Shown: positions 32,079 through 42,801 of the stretch, in pieces
How the letters are laid out: every line of letters starts with the position of its first letter
How positions within the stretch are numbered: position 1 is the first letter of the stretch
From: Agriotes lineatus
Lineage: Eukaryota; Arthropoda; Insecta; Coleoptera; Elateridae
Length of the DNA: 64,000 bases
Assembly: GCA_940337035.1 (NCBI GenBank)
Contig: OW679202.1
Location: forward strand, 20,661,224-20,725,223
Direction: 5' to 3'
Notes under the pieces: generated by a model
The model's input: only the letters and a program-made list of their open reading frames with translations
Told to the model about the DNA's origin: nothing
Databases searched by the model: none
Program-made: the position numbers and the translations under genes

Positions 32079-33905
32079 TTATACAAACTACTATTTTCAA
32101 TTATCAGCAGCGAGGTACCTGATACTCCGAATACTTAGATCTTGTTCATGATCAACTTTCTATCTCAATTTTATTGATTCTTTTGCGATTTTTCGTTGCC
32201 GTTTCCCTCAAAGTGTTATTTAAAGAATCATATAAATTTTCATCACCATTCTCGTCTTAGTCCAAATAATTATTAACTATTATCTTAGTAAGCCGCTTTC
32301 TCTAGCTCTGTCTAGCACTCCATAGAATTACTACATCGTACGCACCAAAGTGAGCGCGAGCTAGTGGGCATTATAAGCAATTCTGTTTTTCTTAGAATCC
32401 AGCGGCTCCCTGTAGTATCCAGTTCTTCGAAAAGCGATAATGGGTTTCAGCCGATATTATGGCTCCGTTCTGTTATCGCATTCTGCAAAACGAAAGTGTT
32501 GCGTCATAACCACGTCTTAACTATTGTATATTTTTGAACAAAATTTTTTACAAGTACAATAGCTTAGTCATTCCTTTACCGTTATTCAGTACGTACCTAT
32601 GCATTTTCTGGTTGTGGAAAAATGTCGGGAGTCAAACGAAAAATTTTATCGGTTTCTGAAAAAGAGGAAATTATACGAGAGTTGGAAAGTGGCCAATCAA
32701 ATCTGACAGTAGCAAAGAAGTATGGTTTGTCCCCATCTACAATATCAACAATTTGGAAGAATCGCGAGTGGACTGAAAGCTTTTGAAAACAATTTATTGA
32801 AGTGTAAAAAAATTAAAAAGTGTAATAAAAGTGAAGTTGACGAGGCACTTCTTTTGTAGTTTAAAGTGCAAAGAACCGCTGGCTTACCTATTAGCGGACC
32901 AATTTCGAAAGTTCAAGCCGAAGAATTTGCTGTTCAACTTGGTTATACCGATTTTAGGATTGATCGCTTTAAGAATAGAAACAATATTGTCTACGCAAAA
33001 GTAAGTGGTGAGGCATTGTCCGTTGATGAAAACGTTGTTTCTGACTGGATCAAGAATGTATGGCCGAACATCAAACGAGGGTATGGATACAAGAACATTG
33101 ATAATGCAGACGAAGCAGGAGTTTTTTATAATTTAACGCCCGATAAAACTTTTAAATTTAAAAACGAAAAGTGCATTGGCCGAAAACTTGTCAAAAATAG
33201 ACTCACAGTTTTAGTTTGTGCGAACATGACCGGTAGCGATAAAAGAAAGCTTGTTGTGATTGCATTGGATTATACAGCAAATAAGAAGGCCTAGATGACA
33301 TCTTTAATTTTCGAAAATGAAATTGTGCAGGTGGGATAAAAATCTTCGCAGTGAAAACCGGAATATTTTGTTATTGATAGACAACTGTCCTGCCGATCCT
33401 GTAGTGGCTAATTTAACAAACATAAAACTAATTTTTTTGCCACCCAATGTGACATCTGTCTTGCAACTAATGGATCAAGGCGTAATTAGAAGTTTTAAAT
33501 CTCATTTTCGTCGTCTGTTAGTCTTGGAACTGATAGAACGCAGAGAAAAATCTGCAGAAAATGCTTATGACTCAAAGATGCTTGGAATTCGGTGTCATTG
33601 TCTACGATACAGAACTGTTTTAAGAAAGTCGATCTTGCGGAATACGAGTGCGAATCTGAAGAAGATGAAGAGGACAACTTACCATTATCAGCGTGGTTAA
33701 AAGTGCAAAACTTCAACAATTTTGAAACGTGCGCAGAACTTGATAATTTTATAGATGTTGATAATGGCGTCGCAACTTTGGGTATACCGACAGACGCTGA
33801 CATCTTAAAACAAATCTCTCATACACCAGAAGAAGATAATAGCAGTGATTCCGAGGAAGAAAATAGGGATGATGAAAAAATAGTTACCTGGTGTAAAGCA
33901 CAAAG

Positions 33906-33998
33906 TAATAATAATAATAATAATAATAATAATGTTTATTGAGCATGATAGTAATTTAAATTACATAAAAAAAAAAAGTAAAAAGTGCTTTACATATT
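33906..33998 (-). mobile_element. LINE 3' tail with (ATT)n
   Basis: A (TAA)n run (33906-33933) followed by tgtttattgagcatgatagt looks like the extreme 3' end of a minus-strand LINE inserted into the pogo coding region. Confidence 0.5.
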
Positions 33999-34620
33999 CT
34001 AACAAGTAGGGATGGGACGAATATCCGGCAGTAATACTGCATCCGGCCAATCCGGCCACAAAATTCCACCAAATTTTAAAATTAGAAAATCACCACTGGG
34101 AAATAGTATTGTAAAAATTTATATTTTATTTATTTTTATAGTTTATGAATAAGACATAAGTATGAACAATAAAGGTATAATGTACCCATATTACATTACA
34201 CAGGTATTTTGTTTAAGTTTAAAAAATAGAAGAAGAAAACTTCAAACTTTTTCTAAAAAATTAGTCCGTACCCTGAAATAGAAATAATATTTATAAATTA
34301 CTGCAAGTGATAAAATTATTAAATTAAGAAACTCACCATTTACTAATAATCAAACTTTAATTTTTTTAGGTTGTGGTGAATAAACAGTAGTTTTTCTGCA
34401 TTCACTGGAGTTAATCGTGACTGCTTATCTTCATATATGTTTCCAATTTCAGAAAAAAGTCTCTCTGAATAAACACTACTCGCCGGACTGCATAAAAATT
34501 GTCTTGCAATTTTACTTAGATTAGGAAATATTTTTTGATGATCTTTCCATCAAATAATTGGATCAGATGATCTTTACTGACGTCTAAATTTTTTCCTGAA
34601 TTTAAGGTTGATGTTGCTAT

Positions 34621-35889
34621 TGTAACGAGACAGACTTGTGGTGTCGTAAATGCGCACGTCGTTGTTTTCTGATGTCCTGTAGTGATCTATAACCCCCTAC
34701 GTTGTGTACATCACTTTGTTTTAATTTAACAGATTTTATGAATGCTTTAAACAAGTTCTCGTAACTTGTGTACCCTTAGGGTTCTTATAACCCTTGTAAC
34801 TGCAAGTTCTTCATTTAAGTAGGCTCATACACACACTTTGATGAAATAAAACGCCAAAAACGCTTTATACATTTATTAAAGCAATAAACCCTATACTCTC
34901 GTATATAAAACTAAATTTAACAATCAAATTGTTCCCTTTACCTTTCTGCAGTGGGCACAGTCTAATGGGAAATGTAATGCTCTTCAATTTTTGGTGTAAT
35001 AATAGCAATACGGTGACTTAGTCAGTGCAAGGACGGACTTGAGAGTTTGTAAAGGAAATTTATCAGTGAAGGAAATTGCGCCGCTGCTCTCCACCTGCTG
35101 TAGCGACAACCGCGCAATTAGAGATAAGGAAAACCACCGTCGTCTGCCCTTAACCTGCAGTAGCGAGGATCTCGCCCGTTGATTAAAATGTAGCGACAAC
35201 CGCGGAATTAGGGATAAGGAAAACCACCGTCGTCTGCCCTTAACCTTCAGTAGCGAGGATCTCGCCCGTTGATTAAAATGTAGCGACAACCGCGGAATTA
35301 GGGATAAGGAAAACCACCGTCGTCTGCCCTTAACCTTCAGTAGCGAGGATCTCGCCCGTTGATTAAAATGTAGCGACAACCGCGGAATTAGGGATCAAGT
35401 AAGGTGCCCAAAAAACTGTTGTCTGACTCCGTCGAGTTTCCCTTTAAATAGCCGCTCGCAGTGGGTATCCCCTCTCGGGAATACAGTGGTGTTTCCACCC
35501 CATATCCAATCACAGCGTTTCCGCTGGGTAATCATCCAATCATAATGTTTCCATTATGACGCAGTATTTCTACCGCAATTTAAATCGTATTATAATATTT
35601 TCGGTGCCCTCGATGTGGGTGACTAACACCCTGAGTCGTAAATTGCCACTTTAATCCCTATTTGGCTTTCGCCGCGTGACGAATTTCCCAATTAGACTAT
35701 GCCCAAATATCTCCAGTTTCCTGTAAGAAAAGTGTGAATTATGTGGCCACATAATTCACTATTAAGCTGAAAGCAAAAAACTCTACGGTTCAGGGCCCTG
35801 TGTGTGTAACTTAATACGCCCGCAGTCGCAGCTGTGGGCCGAACCTTAATCTATCATTAATATGCCTGCAGGTGCAACAATTCCTTACA
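34621..35889. mobile_element. Probable solo LTR (or LTR plus leader remnant) inside the hAT
   Basis: It separates the hAT core (ending at about 36000) from its C-terminal motif (34350-34560). It begins TGTAACGAGACAG and ends TTCCTTACA, giving TGTAA...TTACA ends. It holds AATAAA signals (about 34845-34890), a TTTAAATAG box near 35444 and a 90-bp tandem array. TTGGGG directly after the right end could be a primer-binding-site start. No matching 5-bp target duplication was seen, so the assignment is tentative. Confidence 0.45.
35101..35397. repeat. 90-bp tandem repeat, about 3.3 units
   Basis: Units start at 35101, 35191, 35281 and 35371 (partial) with TAGCGACAACCGCG. The second and third are nearly identical and the first has a few changes. 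Because 90 is a multiple of 3, it makes a spurious repeating open frame on the minus strand. It lies within the putative LTR. Confidence 0.9.
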
Positions 35890-38148
35890 TTGGGGAAAAA
35901 ACCTTCTGTATATCGTAATTACTAAATTCAAACGAAAAACTTAAGCATCTAATAATAATTGTTCATGTTTGTGTCCATTACCTATAAGTCGCGTCCTCTC
36001 ACACTATTTCATTGTAACTCTGCCATAGAGACATGGATGGATTATTTTGTTTTGTTATCTTAGCCAATGGTTCATTATCGTCATCACTATCGTCACTGCT
36101 TTCAATATTTTCACCTTGATGAGATTTATTCTTTTTAGCATATTCAATTATTTTTGTTTTTACTTCGGCAATTGTGTTTTTAGTCAAGAATGCTGCCTTG
36201 TATCTAGGATCAAGCATTGTGGCTATTGTGTAGTGGTACTTGTCCTCTACGTCAGAAAATCGGTTTGACATACCATCTACTAATGATTGTTTTAAAGTTC
36301 CTATTCCATACAGCTCATTCAGTTGATTAGAAAGATAATGTTTTAATGTTGCCACATGTGGAATAACATCTGAGATGATGGAGTTTGTAGAGCTCACTAA
36401 TTTTGTTATTTCCTCAAAAGGTTGAAGTAACTTAATTGTGGATTCTAGCAGATCCCATTGGTTAGTTGTAATTGTAAGATTGTTTACAGAAGCTCTATTT
36501 TCTGTTAAATAAATTATTATGCACCTTTTTAACTCACTGAGCCTTTCCAACATATAATATGTGGAATTCCAGTGTGTCTTCACGTCTTGAACAATTTTTT
36601 TGTGATTCATGTTTAATTCATTTTGAAACATGCTACAGCTGAATGGTTAAAATGTGTTGCTATTCGTCTAGCAATCGCAATCATATCCAAGACAGATACT
36701 GCAATGTATGTATAAAGCAACCTTCACTATCTAATTGTGCATCTGCACAACCTTTAATCATATTTGGTGCGTTAGCTCGCAACATTCCAACAGCTAGTTA
36801 ACTGTGTAATTTTATCACCTATTGCGAGTCCGGTATGGCTGCCTACAAAATTTTCACAGCATAAAGCTGTATTTTCTCTTTCCCAAATTTTCGAAATCCA
36901 GTGGCCTGTGATACTTATGAAAGATTCATTGGTTTTAGAACATGTCCAAATATCAGATGTAAGGGACATGTGTTCCATATTGGATAATTTCTGATTAATT
37001 TTTTCTCGTATCCTACTGGACATATTAGGAATAATATTATCCCTGAAGTACTTTCTTGAAGGTATTTTATACTGGGGTAGAATATGAGACAGTAACCTTG
37101 TAAAACCATCATTTTCTACTGTTAAATAGGGTTGATTATCTAAACAAATCATCTCTGCAATTTTATAGTGTACATTTTTAGACCGCTGGTCATTAATGTC
37201 CCACGTTTTTTTAACAGATTCATACTATTTTAATGTCGATTGTATAAGGTTAGCACTAGATAAACACACCAGTTGTTTATTACTTTCTTTTTCACTGTTA
37301 AATTTAAATTGTTTTTCATATTCTTCCTGGTGACGTTTTTAGATGCGTTATTAGTGGCGTTGTGGAAGCGGACTTACCACTGCCTCCTCGAGATAAAGTT
37401 TTTTTGCACATTGTACAACTTGCTTTAGTTTTATCATCATCACGTACTTTAAACACACTCCACACCTTACTTTTGGTTTTGGCACCCGACATCCTCTAAA
37501 ACGTAATTACTACTACTGTATCTATCAAGTTAAGCTGTTCTGACAGCATAATGTGAAACACTACCCTGAAAAGATTTGTCAGCATTTCCATCAGTTATAA
37601 GATAAGCGGGGCTTCCCCGCGCGCATTTTTGCAAGTGCTGCAACATTTGATCCGGCGGCAAAAATACTGTGATTCGGTCCTGCCGAAGGCCGGATATCCG
37701 GTCCCAACGAAGGCCGGATATCCGGTAATCCGGCCGAAGCTCGGTTCGGCCCATTTCTACTAACAAAATTTATGGAATTGCGATCTGTAAGGTCAGAAGA
37801 CACATTCAAGCATCTTAGTGGTATAGGGAACAATTTCAAACGTATGAAATATGCGTCTCGTGCAAAGCAAGCTTGATGATTTTCTATTGTAAAAATTGGA
37901 AGTTTTAAAAATAAATGTTTGTTCTTTATACATGTATTTATGTTACCCAATATACCTATGCTAAGAAAAATAGGAAAACATTTTTAATTTTCTCAAATTA
38001 TGACCTTTTTGGATATAACGAATAACGGTTATTACGAACAAATATATGTGGTCCCGTGGAATTCGTTATAACTGAGTTCTACTGTATAAGAAAACTCCTA
38101 TATAGATAGACTGTTTGAAATAGAGCTAATTATATTTTTATTTTTCAG

Positions 38149-38219
38149 CTTGGTAGATGACAGATGTGTGGTTTGTCCAGAAGCAGGAGACCTGAGTAAT
38201 CCGCCAAAGAAATTTAGAG
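38149..38219 (+). CDS. Itpr: ITPR exon a (suppressor domain)
   Basis: Encodes LVDDRCVVCPEAGDLSNPP then KKFR, near-identical to the fly receptor near residue 36. It completes a codon begun upstream (phase 2) and ends one base into the next Asp codon. The acceptor tttttcag is at 38141-38148. The pogo transposon end lies only 62 bp upstream. The start codon exon is not visible within the preceding kilobase. Confidence 0.93.
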
Positions 38220-38277
38220 GTAAAAACTGTTTAATCGTTTTACTAATTTCAATATTCTAACATTGTTTATTTTTTAG

Positions 38278-38393
38278 ATTGCTTATTTAAAATATGTCCT
38301 ATGAACAGATACTCTGCCCAGAAGCAGTTTTGGAAAGCTGCAAAACAAAGCATGGGTTCAAATACAGACACAAACCTTTTAAAAAGGCTACAT
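38278..38393 (+). CDS. Itpr: ITPR exon b (suppressor domain)
   Basis: Encodes DCLFKICPMNRYSAQKQFWK then AAKQ...LLKRLH, the conserved start of the inositol-receptor N-terminal beta-trefoil. Donor CAT|gtatgt. The final codon is complete (phase 0). Confidence 0.94.
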
Positions 38394-38683
38394 GTATGTT
38401 ACAATTTGATTTTATTCTTAAAAACACTTGCTTTTTCCCATTATGCATGTAACATACAGAATTTAAAATTTTCATTGTCTAATAGCATTAATGTATTGTA
38501 ACTTTTCATCTGCACCCTCTTTAAATTTAATTTTATCATAAGTATTAATTTACATTGGTACACATTTTTAATTGGTAGTGTCATTTTAGTTTTATTATTT
38601 TTTATATTGATTCATAGTAAAGTAGCAGAAGTACAGCATGATATGAAATGTATGTTGATACTAATAGTGAGTTAAAAATATAG

Positions 38684-38770
38684 CATGCAGCAGAAATTGA
38701 AAAGAAGCAGAATGATAGTGAAAACAAAAAATTGCTGGGATCAAATGTGCAATATGGAAGCGTTGTTCAG
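38684..38770 (+). CDS. Itpr: ITPR exon c (suppressor domain)
   Basis: 29 codons, HAAEIEKKQNDSENKKLLG to QYGSVVQ, a helical insert of the suppressor domain. Phase 0 on both sides. The acceptor is a short AT-rich tatag. Confidence 0.92.
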
Positions 38771-38820
38771 GTAAAATGCTCATGTCAGTAATTAAAGTTA
38801 TCTAACTTTGTTTTGTTTAG

Positions 38821-39842
38821 CTTCTACACTTAAAGTCTAACAAGTACTTAACGGTGAATAAGCGTCTGCCAGCTTTACTGGAAAAGAATGCAATGCGTGT
38901 ATACTTAGATGGTAATGGAAATGAGGGTTCGTGGTTCTACATCTTACCATTTTACAAGCTTCGTTCAACTGGTGATAACATAGTTTTGGGTGATAAGGTC
39001 ATCTTAAACCCAGTCAATGCCGGTCAGCAAGTCCTTCATGTAGCTGCCAACCATGAGCTTCCTGATAACCCAGGGTGCAAGGAAGTAAACGTCGTTAATG
39101 GCAGTACATCTTGGAAAGTGACCCTGTTTATGGAACATCGTGAAAATGCAGAAGATATATTAAAGGGCGGAGACGTAGTGCGATTATTTCATGCCGAACA
39201 AGAAAAATTTCTTACTATGGATGAATATAAGAAAACGCAACATGTCTTTTTACGTACTACAGGAAGAACTAGTGCTACTGCGGCCACAAGCAGTAAGGCA
39301 TTGTGGGAGATAGAAGTTGTACAACATGATCCTTGTCGAGGTGGTGCTGGACATTGGAATTCTCTGTTCCGTTTTAAGCACTTGGCAACGGGTCACTATC
39401 TAGCAGCTGATGTTGATACTGACCAAACAATGGATCAGATGCGAGCCAAGTTGCGAGTAGATGTGGGATCGGGAGATTCCAATGTGTATCACTTAGTACC
39501 TGTTGCATATTCGAACGAAATTGCCTCTCTGTTTGAGCTTGATCCAACCACTTTGACAAGAGCAGATTCTTTAGTTCCTCAGTCAAGCTATGTGAGGTTG
39601 CACCATTTGTTTACAAACACTTGGGTACATTCTACATCAATCCCGATAGATAAGGACGAAGAAAAACCTGTCATGTCGAAGGTGGGATGTGCGCCAATGA
39701 AAGAAGATAAAGAAGCATTCGCCCTTATTTCTGTATCTCCAGTTGAGGTTAGAGACTTGGACTTTGCCAATGATGCTTGCAAAGTGTTGTCAGCTTTATC
39801 TGCAAAGTTGGAACGTGGAACTATTTCACACAACGAGCGCAG
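38821..39842 (+). CDS. Itpr: ITPR exon d (suppressor end, MIR domain)
   Basis: 340 codons. It starts LLHLKSNKYLTVNKRLPALL and holds the second beta-trefoil with MIR repeats (GDVVRLFHAEQEKFLT; FRFKHLATGHYLAA; YVRLHHLFTNTWVHS). FLRTTGR carries Arg265, Thr266, Thr267, Gly268 and Arg269 of the mouse IP3 pocket. It ends SHNER plus two bases of Arg. No gaps relative to the family are obvious. Confidence 0.96.
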
Positions 39843-39980
39843 GTACCGCATATTTTGTATTTTTATAATTTTTTTATAGTTAACAGATGGCAATTGTTAT
39901 CATTATTTTATACATTTATCGTTGTGGTTACGTTTAAAATATTCTTAGAAATCTTCTTTAAAACACAATTTTATAATTAG

Positions 39981-40146
39981 GGCAGTGACAACATTATTGC
40001 AAGATATTGTGTACTTTGTTGCTGATTTGGAGACCGAACAGAATAAAACTGAAGCTTTAGATCTTGTCGTTACCAACCCAAATCGTGATCGTCAGAAGCT
40101 GCTTCGTGAGCAATCCATTCTTAAACAACTATTTAAAATTCTCCAG
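39981..40146 (+). CDS. Itpr: ITPR exon e (IP3-binding core, RIH start)
   Basis: Encodes AVTTLLQDIVYFVADLE and NPNRDRQKLLREQSILKQLF. The spacing RDRQKLLR puts Arg504, Lys508 and Arg511 of the mouse receptor in place; these bind the IP3 phosphates. It ends with phase 0 after CAG. Confidence 0.95.
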
Positions 40147-40198
40147 GTATGTATACAAATTTTATACCTTTCGAGTCATATTAAATTGTGCATTTTAG

Positions 40199-40345
40199 GG
40201 CCCATTTATAGATTCCCCAAATGGCGAACCAGCATTTTTAAAAATTGAAGAATTGAATGATCCCAGACATGCGCCATATAAATATATATTTCGTCTTTGT
40301 TATCGAATATTGCGTTTGAGCCAGCAAGACTATCGCAAAAACCAG
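40199..40345 (+). CDS. Itpr: ITPR exon f (IP3-binding core)
   Basis: 49 codons, GPFIDSPNGEPAFLKIEELN to QQDYRKNQ. The YRK triplet corresponds to mouse Tyr567-Arg568-Lys569, the last IP3 contacts. Phase 0 on both sides. Confidence 0.95.
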
Positions 40346-40397
40346 GTATCTATGATTTGCAAAATTGCTGTAGCGTTGCTTAATTTTTGTTTTATAG

Positions 40398-41366
40398 GAA
40401 TACATAGCAAAACATTTTGGTTTTATGCAAAAACAAATTGGATATGATATATTGGCAGAAGACACTATCACCGCTTTATTGCACAACAATCGCAAATTGC
40501 TAGAGAAACACATAACTGCAGCAGAGATAGAAACTTTTGTAGGGCTAGTTCGGAAAAACATGCACAACTGGGAATCTCGTTTTCTAGATTATTTGTCAGA
40601 CCTATGTATTTCTAACAAAAAAGCAATACCTGTCACACAAGAATTGATCTGCAAGAGTGTACTTAGTCAAAAGAATTCCGATATTTTGTTGGAGACGAGG
40701 ATGATGAAGACTCAGGTGGAGGTGCAGGAAGTCCACGAAGACAGCATATTAGAAAATTACGACTGTGAACTGGAACCCTTGGTGACTGTAGTAGAAGAAC
40801 AGCAAATTGTTTTATTATGGAACAACCGTCAGAGATCTATGTCTCTTTCTGAATTGTGCCGGAGATCTAAAATGAGTAATTGCGATGACCAAGCCATTTT
40901 AGACTACTATCGACACCAGCTGAATTTATTTTCTAATATGTGTCTGAATCGCCAGTACTTAGCTTTAAATAATTTATCACCACACCTTGACATAGATCTG
41001 ATTTTAAAGTGTATGGCTGATGAGACTGTGAGCTATGATTTAAGAGCTTCTTTTTGTCGTTTAATGCTACACTTGCATGTTGATAGAGATCCACAAGAAC
41101 CAGTTACACCCGTTAAATATGCTAGATTGTGGTCAGAAATTCCATCAAAAATGTCCATTAACGAGTATGTATCAGCTCTACTTTGTCGTGATATATGTTA
41201 CTTGTCTTGTTCTAGTTACGATAGTGATAAAACACCAGATCCTAACAAAGAAGTTGTCAGGTCGAGATTTCATTCAACGATAGCATTTGTCGAAGACTAT
41301 CTATGCAATGTTGTTGCAAAAATGTGGTCTTTTGGTGACCAAGAACAGAATAAGCTAACCTTCGAG
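40398..41366 (+). CDS. Itpr: ITPR exon g (helical domain after the IP3 core)
   Basis: 323 codons. Begins EYIAKHFGFMQKQIGYDILA and continues with LLHNNRKLLEKHITAAEIET, YLALNNLSPHLDIDLILKCM and SFCRLMLHLHVDRDPQEPVT, ending NKLTFE. All are hallmark ITPR blocks. It is about 27 residues longer than I expect for the vertebrate segment, mostly around the Glu-rich stretch and before the LSCSSYDSDKTPDPNKE region. Phase 0. Confidence 0.95.
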
Positions 41367-41428
41367 GTAAAATAGATTGAACGCATATTTTTAAAAACTA
41401 CAATGTATGTTAACAAATTATGTTGTAG

Positions 41429-41573
41429 GTGGTGAAACTGGCAAGGGAGCTCATATATTTTGGATTTTATAGCTTTTCTGATTTGTTAAGATTGACCAAA
41501 ACTCTCCTTAGCATATTAGATTGTATTTCTGAGAATGATTACCTGGATCGACTTCCTCCTGGAGATGTTGACT
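41429..41573 (+). CDS. Itpr: ITPR exon h
   Basis: VVKLARELIYFGFYSFSDLL then RLTKTLLSILDCISENDYLD and RLPPGDVD. It ends one base into the next codon (t|). Splicing can go either to the 30-nt microexon (t|ct gives Ser) or directly to 53716 (also t|ct, Ser). Confidence 0.94.
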
Positions 41574-41696
41574 GTAAGCTTCATTTTTAATTTTAGATGT
41601 ATTTTCTGTTGTGCAATATTTTCTTAAAAAAAGAAGAAATACTGGTACTATATCTGTCATCACAATATTAAATTGGTTTTGTTTATTTACATACAG

Positions 41697-41726
41697 CTGA
41701 GGAAGCAACTGTTACAGAGGAAAGAG
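41697..41726 (+). CDS. Itpr: ITPR microexon i (30 nt), probably alternative
   Basis: Ten codons' worth, reading (S)EEATVTEER(A), between atacag and gtacct. It starts and ends in the same phase, so inclusion or skipping both keep the frame. It lies where vertebrate ITPR1 has its SIII splice insert (about residues 917-925, from memory). Both it and the following exon start ctgagg. Too short to be certain without transcripts. Confidence 0.65.
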
Positions 41727-41928
41727 GTACCTGCATGCTAAATGTGGTTGCATTATATACTAACAGTGTGATCTGTGTGTTTTGTGGGTTTAAAGTGTTG
41801 AAATAATTTGTAGTTAGTCCTGTGTGTGATTAGCTACTTAGTTAAATTAAATATTTACTATAAATTTGGGCTGGAGTTACATACTGAAACACACGTATTT
41901 TTAAAATGCCCATAAGCTCCAAAGTAGA

Positions 41929-42107
41929 GTACGATCAGAAATTATTTTCATTTAGTATGGCTATGCAATAGTTCCTAATTTATGAATGTAACTATGAGTC
42001 ACTTAAAAATCAAATGTCAAGTTTGACATTTAAGTATGAATGTAGTTGCATTCATAAATTAGGAACTCTTCCACATCCATACTAGATGAAAATAATTTTT
42101 GATCGTA
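41929..42107. mobile_element. Palindromic MITE, family B copy 2
   Basis: Same element as 14107-14287, inverse orientation. The outer ends GTACGATC / GATCGTAC and the inner TAGTATGGCTATG / inverse pair along nearly the whole length; the centre is the perfect dyad aaatgtcaagtttgacattt. Confidence 0.85.
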
Positions 42108-42239
42108 CTTTATATTTGATTATGAGACTGTTATATTTTAATACATTGCTCATATTGTCATATTGCCAGTAATTGTTAATAGTGCAATAATAGACAGAAT
42201 TGATACCGATGGCAAAAATACTTTTTATTTTGATTTGCG

Positions 42240-42780
42240 ATGGATAAATTAGAAAGTTATTTTAAAAAGAATAATAAATCCAGTACTGATGGTATTAATT
42301 CCAAAGTAATTTTGGACGCTCTACCAATAATAAGAAACCTAATGTTGAAGATCATCAAAAAATTCTTTGAAAGCGGAACTTTTCCTTGAATTTGGAAGGC
42401 GGCAACAGTAACACCAATTTCAAAAGTAGTTACAACAAAAAATTTCTGTTTAGACCGATTAATATGTTGCCCGTGTTTGAAAATATTTTAGAGCAAATAG
42501 GCAAAGAAGAGCTAAAAGTTATTTAGAAAGAAATAAAATACTAATGAATGTAGTCTGGTTTTTGCAAAAATCATTCCTATGAAACGGCTCTAAATTTAAT
42601 GTAGAGGATATAGAACTAGGCAAAAAAGTAGTTGCACTTTTTCTTGATCTGAAACGAGTTTTCGAAACTATCGATATAAATTTGTTACTGGAAAAATGAG
42701 AAAATACGGAATTCAGGGTACAGCATTGAAGTGGTTCTGAATGGCAGCAAATTACTAAATTTGAAAATGAAGAATCAGGG
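42240..42780 (+). pseudogene. Jockey-like RT relic
   Basis: From the Met at 42240: MDKLESYFKKNNKSSTDGIN, then ALPIIRNLMLKIIKKFFES and a WKAATVTPISK block, followed by decayed palm segments in shifting frames. Many stops; dead fragment. Confidence 0.6.
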
Positions 42781-42801
42781 CCAAAAGAAGTAGCTTTAAG
42801 T

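Larger units (their letters stand above)
34007..37759 (-). mobile_element. hAT transposon with BED-finger transposase pseudogene
   Basis: Ends TAGGGATGGGACGAA / inverse of TAGAAATGGGCCGAA. Target duplications CTAACAAG (33999-34006) and CTAACAAA (37760-37767) match 7 of 8. On the minus strand, a BED finger starts at 37491 (SKVWSVFKVRDDDKTKASC, TMCKKTLS). The transposase core follows (SDIWTCSKTNESFISITGHW; DVKTHWNSTYYMLERLSEL; TIATMLDPRYKAAFL). The C-terminal dimerisation motif is at about 34350-34540 (SSVYSERLFSEIGNIYEDK). Stops, frameshifts and a 1.3-kb LTR-like insertion (34621-35889) make it inactive. Confidence 0.85.
32622..38084 (+). mobile_element. Pogo/Tigger-type transposon, pseudogene, split by later insertions
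   Basis: The transposase start ATG is at 32622: KILSVSEKEEIIRELESG and KKYGLSPSTISTIWKNRE (HTH). Next come the CENP-B-like second HTH (SKVQAEEFAVQLGY), the DDE core with NADEAGVFYN (first Asp), LLLIDNCPAD (second Asp) and VLQLMDQGVI (third Asp), and the acidic tail (EEDNSSDSEEENRDDE). A C-terminal piece resumes after the nested elements at about 37760-37880 (RSEDTFKHLSGIGNNFKR, then RAKQA). The right TIR is at 38050-38084 (GTTATAACTGAGTTCTACTG), followed by TA. Stops occur near 32787 and 33294, with at least two frameshifts. The left TIR was not found. Confidence 0.8.

Noticed and set aside
33495..33803. Minus-strand Ser-rich frame opposite the pogo acidic tail
   Set aside because: It is the antisense of the Glu/Asp-rich transposase tail.
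34984..35379. 131-residue frame with a 30-residue internal repeat on the minus strand
   Set aside because: It is produced by the 90-bp tandem DNA repeat being a multiple of three; it lies in a non-coding LTR-like segment and has no start context or family match.
36960..38148. Possible first ITPR exon (start codon)
   Set aside because: No frame encodes the expected FLHLGDIVSLYAEG-like start; the space is occupied by hAT and pogo sequence.
39588..39893. Minus-strand frames opposite ITPR exon d
   Set aside because: Shadows of the strongly conserved sense exon.
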